Positions 56,255-64,000 of a stretch of DNA of 64,000 nucleotides are shown piece by piece (position 1 is the stretch's first letter; the number at the start of each line of letters is the position of its first letter). A model generated the notes under the pieces. That model did no database searches, was not told the origin of the DNA, and was given only the letters and a program-made list of their open reading frames with translations. The DNA is from Achatina immaculata (Eukaryota; Mollusca; Gastropoda; Stylommatophora; Achatinidae). The position numbers were made by a program, and so were the translations under genes. The DNA lies in contig CM019701.1 of NCBI GenBank assembly GCA_009760885.1, forward strand, positions 17,894,975-17,958,974, read 5' to 3'.

Positions 56255-57770
56255 TTCACGGAAAAAAAGTAAGTGTGCAATGCTTTAAAAAGCACCATGA
56301 ACGTGCTCAGGTGATGACTGAAATAAAATTTGGCACACATTATATTTGATTATCCAATAACAGATACAATAACTTTCAGGTCAGTTATATGTCACAAAAA
56401 AAGTGAAAATAACTCACCTAATGTGGCTCACCACCCCAAGAAAAGAAAATCAGGGTTTCAATATCGTGTGTGTCCTCCTCATGCAGTTATCATTGCTTGA
56501 TACCGCCTTCTCATCGAATCAATGATACGTTGTATCAATTGTTGAGGCATGTTATTCCATTCTATTTGCAACGCTTGGGATAATTCTTGGCGGTTTCCAG
56601 GGCGATTGTGTCGTCTTCGCAACCTGCGGTCTAGTTCATCCCAAATGTTCTCGATATGTGACAAGACCGGTGAAACTGCTGGCCATGGCAAGGCAGTAAT
56701 CTTATGCTGTTGAAAGTGTTCCCTGACCACACGTGCGACATGTGAAGGAGCATTATCATGCTGCAGTATCACGCCTTGTCAGTTAGCATCCAGAAAAGGC
56801 ATTACGTGGCATGTAATGATTTCGTCCCTATATCGTAAACCTTTAAGGCGGCCATTGAGGAATATTAGGTTTGTTCGGTCAGCATAGGAAATTCCTCCCC
56901 AAAACATTACACTGCCTCCTCTCCACCTCTAGCACACAGTTATTCGCAAAGCGTTCTCCTCTTTGTCTGTACACTAAAGCACGCCCGCCATGACCTTGCA
57001 GACAGAATCTGGACTCATCAGAGAATAGGATCCGTCTCCATTGATGATAGGGCTATGCCACGTGGTGTCTGGCCCAGGTCAAGCGGGTTTGTCTGTGACG
57101 AACTGTCAGTACTGGTCTAACTGCAGGCCTATGAGTTAAGAGATTTACCTCTCTGAGTCTGTTCTGCACTGTCTTGCCCGACAGACGTCTTAAACCTGGA
57201 ATGTTGCTGCCAGTCCATGTTGCCTGGAGAAACCTGTTTCGAAGGTGCATGAGGTGGATGTAGCGGTCTTGTGCAAGAGTGGTAATTCGTGGTCTGCCGC
57301 TTCTAAGGCTGTTAGCAACGGAATCATTTTGGTAAAACGACTTTGAAGGTGTGATATTCCGTTTCTATGAACATTAGAAAGGCGAGATATTGCTGTTACT
57401 GTTGATCCACAAATTAACATCCCAACAGCTATTTCTCGCTGATGTTCGTTCAATCTTTGCATGATGAAAAATAGATGTTTATGTCGGAGTTCCACTACTC
57501 CTTTCATCAACAATTACGTGAAGAGATCTATGAGAAAAGAATTACACACTTACCCTCACTTTATCCGTGGTCAGTAACCAATCATGGATCGCTGCACATG
57601 ATTTCACTGGAGCTGTGGTTATCTCCCCATGAACAGCGCCATCAACTTCGTGCAGCACGGAGAAGTGGACAACACTCAGACAAAACGTTGTGCCAAATTT
57701 GATTTCATTTCACTCATGACAACGTGATTGGTGCGCTTTACACCACTGCACACTTACATTTTTCCGTGAG
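56255..57770 (-). mobile_element. Tc1-like transposon a, complete with inverted ends and TA
   Basis: ttcacggaaaaaaagtaagt (56255) is mirrored by the complement of the right end (57770: ctcacggaaaaatgtaagtg). The similarity extends about 80-100 bp inward (..aatttggcaca). TA flanks both ends (56253-56254, 57771-57772). About 1.5 kb, one transposase gene on the minus strand. Confidence 0.9.
56482..57459 (-). pseudogene. Tc1-like transposase pseudogene
   Basis: MQRLNEHQREIAVGMLICG starts a helix-turn-helix (TVTAISRLSNVHRNGI). The second DNA-binding part is GLRRLSGKTVQNRLREVNL and HRPAVRPVLTVRHRQTRLTW. The DDE triad is visible: ILFSDESRFC (first Asp), LQHDNAPSHVARV (second Asp) and LSHIENIWDELDRR (Glu). 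Frameshifts near 57300, 57060 and 56930 and a TGA in place of Trp near 56780 break it. The C-terminus MRRRYQAMITA ends at 56482. Confidence 0.88.
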
Positions 57771-57772
57771 TA

Positions 57773-58835
57773 TATTAGAAAGACTTTCATGTTGTTGTTG
57801 CCTGTAAGAGTTGGTAACTTTACTATACCAAAGAGGCAAACTTGTCACTATGATATACTTCGAGTGACACAACAACAATGCCAAGTTCTCAAATGCCATA
57901 ACAAAAACACCAGTGTCACGTAATGAAAACTTGTACAGGACTCCCACTCACTCAACAGGATTAAGAAATAAGAACTCCATGTAGGTAATGAATAGGCTAA
58001 GTTCCTAGATACAAATCAAACATTTATTGAATGAAAAGATGATTGGTGGAAGATGGAGATGAAGAAGGAAAACGAACTGCCAACATGGCAGGCTGATTTA
58101 ACAAGCAATATAAGAGCTTCCCAGGCGTGTAGTTGGCGCCAAGGGGAAGACAAGCCTGACAACAACAAGCAAGTAAAAACAACTACTTACAATATAGCGA
58201 ACTTCCAACACATCTCCCGAACACACAAATCTGTCCTGACAAGGACAGTACTCCTACCATCTACATATCAGTACAAGGTAAAAGAACATTGTCCTAAAGG
58301 ACAATATACTGAGCTAAAACTATTACATTACTAAAACTCATTTGCAGCTACTCCACTGGGAAAATGACCACTCAGCAAAAAATTCTACACAAAATCTGAT
58401 CTCTAACAAAAGTTGCTCAAGCTGAAATATTCCCTACAATTTTACCTTGAACTTTCTCAAAATTTATTTTACGTAATGTCTGTCTACTGGCCTTGGGTAA
58501 TAAAGTGTCAAAATTGTAATTTTTTTCTGTTTCTAAACATAACTAGTCTTAATAGCTCACAAAGTCTCATGAAGCTAACAAATCATAACTGACCATGAGT
58601 AAAAAAAATATTCCAAGGTTTACATTTTCTGTACTAAATTTAGCCTGTCTATACAATCAAATTCACTAAGAACAAAAAAAATATCTAGAAAAGTTAACAT
58701 GTCTAAACTAACCTTGACCTATCTCCACGTCATAAATAAGGGCTTTAAAACTTGGTCTAAGAACTAAATTTATTTTCGATTATGTCCCTTTGATAGTAAA
58801 ATTTTTATACTAATAAATGCAGTACTTAAAAATAC
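57773..58835. other. Unassigned 1.06-kb block
   Basis: AT-rich, with tttattgaatg (a possible minus-strand AATAAA) near 58023. A 93-codon plus frame at 58053-58334 has no family motif. It lies between two parts of LINE G and may be an unrecognised insertion such as a solo LTR. Confidence 0.4.
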
Positions 58836-59115
58836 TGCCACACTAATTGGGCTTGAAAGAATTCAAAATGAGGCCATGAGAGCAGTTCTTGGTTGTACAA
58901 GGGATACTTCAATCATAGCTATGTGCTGTTTGTCTTATACTTCAATCATAGCTATGTGCTATTGCCTTATATGTCCAGCATGAAAGTAAGGCATAAGTAT
59001 GGACAAGTGAAGACATACTTTAGGATTGCCAGCATGGCAAATTACACCCTTCAATCAAAGATGAACTCAGTAACAAGTGTATCAAATGCAGGACATCATG
59101 AATGGCACAGACAGA
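58836..59115 (+). mobile_element. LINE G, segment 2
   Basis: GLERIQNEAMRAVLGCTRDT, then YMSSMKVRHKYGQVKTYFRI in shifted frames; this follows LVEYGLGLL in related pols. A short duplication (acttcaatcatagctatgtg at 58907 and 58939) is internal. It is cut at 59115 by a CR1-like insertion. Confidence 0.65.
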
Positions 59116-59677
59116 AGATTGATTGATTGATTGATTGATCTTTATTTCAAAAGGGTTAAGAATTGGGCATGCAGGCCCATCTGACATTCTGCCCTTTATC
59201 ATACATCTTTCACTCTATTCCAGACATTCTACAAATATGCTATTCATGTAACAAACATAATTAACATTGAAGCTGAGAGACATAAAATAAAATATAACAT
59301 TTACGTTTCGCTCTTAAACATTCACTCAGTACAGAAGTAACTACATACATATATAAATGAATCTACTAAACAAAAATTTCTGGACTATTCAGAAAACAAT
59401 TGTATTTGGTGTCTGTAAGAGCAGTTTAAGATAACTTTAAAGTTTTATAATTCATGAAGGCATGTAGTTGATATTAAATAGATATTGGGAAAGCTTGTGG
59501 TTGTAGGAAGGAGTATAATTTATATTTTTTATACAGGATGGGAGGGTATTCCAAAGATGAGCAGCAGAATAACTAAAGGTTTTCTTGTAAAAATCAAGTC
59601 TAGGTTTTGGAAGACATATGTTGTTCAAGTGTTGGCTGCACTTTGGGCTAAATTTAAACAGGTTCCACAGATAAGGC

Positions 59678-61816
59678 CTACAAGAAGAAAATACTAACAT
59701 TAATTTCAATCAGGAACTTGCCAATCATTCCAAAACACCCAGTGAAGTTGAGGAAATTAAGATAGATGAGTTATGGAATTCTTACAGCACAGCCATAATC
59801 ACAGCAGCAAAAGCAAGCGCTGGACTGGAAAAACCTAATAGAAAAGCATGGATATCAGATAAAACATGGAAGTATATACATGAATGACGAGCAGTCAAAT
59901 TAGACATGTTGAATGCAAAAACAGATCTTGGAAAATATCTGGTGAAAGCAACATACAAAGAAATAGACAAGAAAGTAAAAAGTTCAGCTAGAAGGGATAA
60001 AAGAGAATACATAGACAATATGGTGAAAGAGGCAGAAAAAGCAACAAAAACAGGAGATAGCAAAACTTTATATAACATACAAAAGAGGCTAACAGGTATT
60101 ATTACATCTAAAGAAAGACCAATCCTTAGCAAAACTGGAACCCTATTAACATCAAATAAAGACCAAAAGCAAAGATGGGCTGAACACTTCCAAGAAATAC
60201 TTAATCGACCACATAAAAAACAATTGTTAAAACTTTAAACCGACTTACTAGCCCCACAACTAAATGTCAACCTAGATGAAATTAAATTGCATGAAATTGA
60301 AACAGCAGTGAATTTAATGGCTAACAACAAAGCTGCAGGTGAAGATGAAATAACAGCCGAAATGCTAAAAGGGATCAATAGTGACAACATGAGACAACTA
60401 CAGAGAATGTTTAACAAGATTTGGAAAGAAGAAAAGGTCCCTTCTAATTGGAAAAAAGGAATCATTGTTAAAATACCAAAAAAAGTCAACCTTAGTGACT
60501 GTAACAACTGGAGAGGAGTAACCTTAATATCAGTTGTGTCAAAAGTATTTTGCAAGGTCATTTTGAATAGACTTAAAGATATAGTGAATACTCCAGTGAG
60601 AGAAGAACAAGCAGGATTTTGAAAAGCAAGAAACTGTCTCCACCAGATCTTTACTCTCAGAATAATACTTGAGGAACATATTGAAAAGCAGAAACCATTA
60701 ATACTGAACTTCATAGATTTAAAAAAAGCATTTGATAGCATACACAGAGATTCATTATGGAGAATTTTAAGTCTGTATGGAATACCATCTAAAATTGTCA
60801 ACATCATTAAGGACTTCTACAACGGATACCTTTGTGCAGTCAAGACAGAAGAAGGGATGAGTGAATGGTTCCAGATTGAAACAGGTGTGAAACAAGGATG
60901 TATACTGTCTCCTTTACTTTTTGGGATTACAATAGACTTCATAATGAAAAAATGCTGCACGGGTAACACAGGTATTGACTGGGTACATGGGACCCAACCA
61001 GAAGATCTTGATTTTGCTGATGACATAACTCTTATCAGTAATAATGTGAATTCCATGCAGGAAAAAATAGATAGCCTGTCTTCACTGGCAAGCAAAATAG
61101 GACTTGAAATTAACAAGGACAAAACAAAAATAATGAAACTTCCCATTAATCAAAATGGAAAAATACACATAGAAGGGACAGATATTGAAGAATTCAATCA
61201 ATTTGCATACTTTGGCAGCTACATAGACCAGAATGGTGACACTAGAATGGAAGTTAGGATCAGAATTTCAGAAGCAGCATCAATCTTCAAGAATCTTGAG
61301 AACATATGGAATTCAAAAGTTATAAGCACAAAAACCAAGTTAAGACTACTCAGTTCAAATGTAATATCCACCCTCATTTATGCATGCGAAAGCTGGAAAA
61401 CAACTAAAGAAATAGAAAAGAAATTAGACTCTTTGAAAACAAATGCATAAAGAAAATACTCTGCATCAAGTGGAATGAATTCAAGAACAATGTAGAGATA
61501 AGACAGATGACTGAACAACAGCCAGTCTCATGGATGATCAGGAAAAGGAGATGGACATATGTTGGTCACTTGATGAGAAGAAATGATCAGAGAATCCCAA
61601 AACAAGCTATCAAGTGGAACACAACAGACCAAAGAAAAAGAAGCAGACCGCTTGAAACTCTGAAGAGGACATTGTTAACAGAGGCCAAATTAATAGGCAT
61701 AAAATCCTTTGATAAGGTTGAAAGACTCGCTGAAGACAGGAAAAATTAGCGAACTACTTTGCGAGCCCTATGTGACATTTAATGGCACAGGAAGGATATA
61801 AGATATAAGATAAGAT
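59678..61816 (+). mobile_element. Family-A RTE copy A4, 5' truncated, 9-bp TSD
   Basis: agataaggc at 59669-59677 and 61817-61825 is the TSD. It starts in the linker (ctacaagaagaaaatactaa) and ends with ggaaggatataagatataag and a TAAGA/TAGA tail. It is inserted in the CR1-like LINE, whose frame continues on both sides. Confidence 0.92.
59906..61800 (+). pseudogene. Family-A RT (copy A4), several stops
   Basis: Linker and fingers 59906-60622, with a stop (TAA) at 60236-60238 and TGA in place of Gln in the AGFQK motif at 60620-60622. Palm: 60857-61450 with ETGVKQGCILSPLLFG and catalytic DLDFADDITLIS. A frameshift near 61430 precedes RRWTYVGHLMRRNDQ and QRKRSRPLETLKRTLL. TAG at 61747-61749 precedes TTLRALCD at the end. 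It retains the 7-A run that copy A2 has shortened. Confidence 0.88.
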
Positions 61817-62115
61817 AGATAAGGCGGGGCATGCCGTGAAAGAATTTGATGTACTAACTTGGCTTTGTTGAAGAGGAACCTGTTCTTAAGAGGCAGTATT
61901 TTGATACGTTTGTGCTGGTTAGTTGTTTGTGCTTGATCTTTGTCACTAATAAGCTTTACTGCTCGCTTTTGGAGTGAGCAAAGCCTCTTTGCATTTGACA
62001 CTGAGCAACTATCCCAGACTGTTGAGCAATAGTCTAAATGTGTTTGTATATGTGATATGTAATGTGTCTTCCTAGTGTCTTGATCGATGAAGTGCTTAAT
62101 TTTGGCTAACTGGTA

Positions 62116-62790
62116 TACTTTTTATGAGACATGACCAGCAACCCAGAGCAGATCTCTTAGAACCAAAATGAACTAAAGTGTCAAATATGCAGAACTTAGT
62201 GAAGGGCATGATCCAGTGTGGCAGCGAACATCCAGTCTGTGCTCAGGGTAAAATATAAGCCCATGTAGAGAAACGGATCCAACATGGCTCTAAACCACAT
62301 GACCATGTAATCTTCACAGATTGGTCCATGACATAAAGCCTGAAAAGTGGATGAGAGTAGGTCATTTACTGCAGTAGCAAACTGGTTGTGAGTAAATCAG
62401 GAGTAGGACAACTCCCATGGGGTCATTGTAACAGACTCACAAAACATGTGACGGAGAATTGAGAGGCATTTCTTCTCCAGGAAGTGGATCAAGCTTTTAG
62501 AGGGCTCTTAGTTAACCAGTTTGACTGGATCTATTGTCCAGGTCTTGTGGCAGTCAAAGGCAAAGAGATCGAGCTAGCAAGCATGGCAACAGTTCAGGGT
62601 ACCCTAAGAATGGACGAAGAGATTGCAAGAGACACCTTGTACAGGGTGTGAAAGGAGGATAACATTGGACGGATTGACAACAATCATACCAGGAGGATGA
62701 TCAAGTTGAGGTGGGGAGAAGAGAAGTGGACATTTTTCCAAATGAAGTGGTTTAGCATGCCTTACCCATAACCATTAGAAGGCACACTCT
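62116..62790 (+). mobile_element. LINE G, segment 3: RNase H domain
   Basis: GSKPHDHVIFTDWSMT, then SGVGQLPWGHCNRLT, LVNQFDWIYCPGLVAVKGKE and IELASMATVQGTLRMDEE match the RNase H tail of I/Nimb-type LINE pols (canonical IFTDGSVT..WIYCPGHAGVxGNExADxLA). The first catalytic Asp (FTD) is kept, but the GNExAD acidic residue is altered (GKEIEL). Stops are frequent. Confidence 0.75.
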
Positions 62791-63235
62791 TCAGCGGAAT
62801 GGCCCGTATGTAGTGATGCTAGTCTCTGAGTACAGACCAAACCTTCGCCAGCTGATGCTGCCCTGCTGACTACGTTGCTTTATCAAGAGTGGCAGGCTCC
62901 CCCGCAGGATATTCTTAGAACATTTGTGGACTCCAAACATCAAAGATGTATCAAAAGCTTGACTGCAAATGGTGACTTTACCTGATTTTGACAGATCTAG
63001 TTAACAGTACTTATCTTGTGACTTTTATGATGATGAGTGATTTCTCAGGCTGATAACTTTTGTACATATTACCATATCTGCATAGGAGTTGTATGAATTT
63101 ATTGAATATTAAATGCACTTAATTCTGATATTTTTTTAGGCAAGGATTTTAGCAAGCAGCCCTTCATTTGTGCAGTGTGATGTGTGACTATGACGGGGGA
63201 CATAAAACTCATCAGATCTGTCCAAATAAGTTTTC
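62791..63235. other. Unassigned spacer, probably LINE-derived
   Basis: No motif is recognised. It may be the 3' UTR of LINE G. Confidence 0.4.
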
Positions 63236-64000
63236 ATTGTAATTCCAAAGAAAGCTGGAGCAACAGAATGTGACCAACATTGTACCATCAGTTTAATGAG
63301 CTATATCACAAAAATACTACTAAGAATCATTAACCTGAAAATGGTTAAGAACAGTATGGTTTTGTTGAAGAAATAAGCAGAATTAATGCAGTTTTTATAT
63401 TAAGAAACTATAATAGGATGATTTCTAGAGGCAAACAAAGATTTATAATTGTGCTTTATTTAATACATGAAAGCTCTGACAGAAGTAGACATGAAGATGT
63501 GATACATGTATTAGAAAAACTCAATATGAACAGTAAAGATATGAGAATTGTTAAGAGTATGTACTGAAAGCAAACAGAAAAAATAAGACTGAACAATGAC
63601 ATAGGTGAATATCAGGATATAAAACAAAGCATAAGGAAAGGGTGCATATTGTCACCAATCTATTCTTATTACATAGTGAAGACATCATGTGAGACAGAAT
63701 TGTGAAAGATATTAAAACAGGAGGCCATAATATCAATTACCTGAGATATAAAGATGACGTTCTAATAGCAGAAAAGAGAACAATTTTGCAGAAACTTGTG
63801 AATAAGATTTTTGAAGAGAGCAATAAGAGGCCTAGAACTAAACGTCAACAAGACAGAAACTATGGTAATATTGAAAAGAATAAACATACCAAAATGCAAC
63901 ATCCTTTCAAACGACAAGACACTGACACAGTAAATAAATTCAGTTACCTTGGAACAGCAATAACAGCTGACAGCAAGTGCAGAAACAAAATCACAAATAG
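63236..64000 (+). mobile_element. Family-E (BovB-like) RTE, decayed, cut by the window end
   Basis: Plus-strand RT traces: IPKKAGATECDQHCTISLMS, YITKILLRIINLKM, HVLEKLNMNSKDMRIVKSMY, GEYQDIKQSIRKGCILSP, HNINYLRYKDDVLIAE (canonical NLRYADD), then KFSYLGTAITADSKCRNKIT. Alignment with 18583-19350 is direct. It has many stops and shifts and continues beyond 64000. Confidence 0.78.

Larger units (their letters stand above)
59116..62115 (-). mobile_element. CR1/Jockey-like LINE 3' part, interrupted by a family-A RTE
   Basis: Minus strand. The upstream part (62115-61826) encodes YISHIQTHLDYCSTVWDSCS, NAKRLCSLQKRAVKLISD and RIKILPLKNRFLFNKAKLVH. The downstream part (59668-59135) encodes LPKPRLDFYKKTFSYSAAHL and WNTLPSCIKN, the typical C-terminus of CR1/Jockey-type pols. 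The 3' tail is (AATC)n at 59116-59139. 5' truncated; no EN or RT catalytic box is left. Confidence 0.82.

Noticed and set aside
1..64000. A host protein-coding gene or a novel defence/biosynthetic system
   Set aside because: All frames with recognisable domains belong to mobile elements; no exon set with consistent splice signals could be supported by eye.

Overview
This 64-kb window reads as repeat-dominated nuclear DNA from an invertebrate animal. The evidence is several RTE-like LINE families with endonuclease (EN) and reverse transcriptase (RT), a CR1/Jockey-like LINE, a LINE with an RNase H tail, an R2-group LINE, a Penelope-like element (RT plus GIY-YIG), a Ty3/gypsy-type element, and Tigger/pogo, mariner and Tc1 DNA transposons. 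A mollusc or another lophotrochozoan would fit, but that is an inference from the repeat mix. I found no host protein gene, no rRNA gene and no convincing tRNA gene.

Layout. 1-2.26 kb: unassigned DNA and a truncated RTE (family A). 2.26-10.88 kb: one ~8.6-kb G-rich minisatellite. 10.9-11.75 kb: a possible LTR remnant and a 41-bp array. 11.85-15.43 kb: a 38-bp array split by a complete Tigger-like transposon with CAGT ends and TA target duplication. 15.5-17.2 kb: an RTE (family B) interrupted by a family-A insertion with a 12-bp target-site duplication (TSD). 17.2-20.9 kb: minisatellites, a BovB-like RTE (family E) and a family-A 3' end. 20.9-25.9 kb: a chain of related minisatellites (60, 44, 40, 35, 39 bp). 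25.7-28.6 kb: a 1,352-bp tandem duplication of Penelope-type terminal repeats. 28.7-31.6 kb: a near-complete family-B RTE with a 10-bp TSD. 31.73-46.08 kb: a gypsy-type element between two 887-bp LTR-like repeats, carrying a rearranged family-A insertion inside gag and a full-length family-B copy in the leader, itself interrupted by a family-C RTE. 46.3-47.4 kb: mariner relic. 47.4-49.4 kb: Penelope-like relic. 49.4-53.7 kb: an RTE fragment and an R2-group LINE flanked by 91-95-bp direct repeats. 53.9-59.1 kb: LINE fragments, two Tc1 relics and pieces of an RNase-H-bearing LINE. 59.1-62.1 kb: a CR1-like LINE interrupted by a family-A RTE with a 9-bp TSD. 62.1-64 kb: the RNase H domain and a family-E copy cut by the window end.

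The value of the window is the order of events. Several insertions have readable TSDs, so the nesting can be dated relatively (A in B, C in B in gypsy, A in CR1, Tigger in satellite). Minisatellites also repeatedly arise next to, or inside, the 3' ends of RTE elements. Coding capacity is mostly broken; the best preserved reading frames are the family-B copy at 28.7-31.6 kb (one in-frame stop) and the family-A copy at 35.3-37.5 kb (one homopolymer frameshift).
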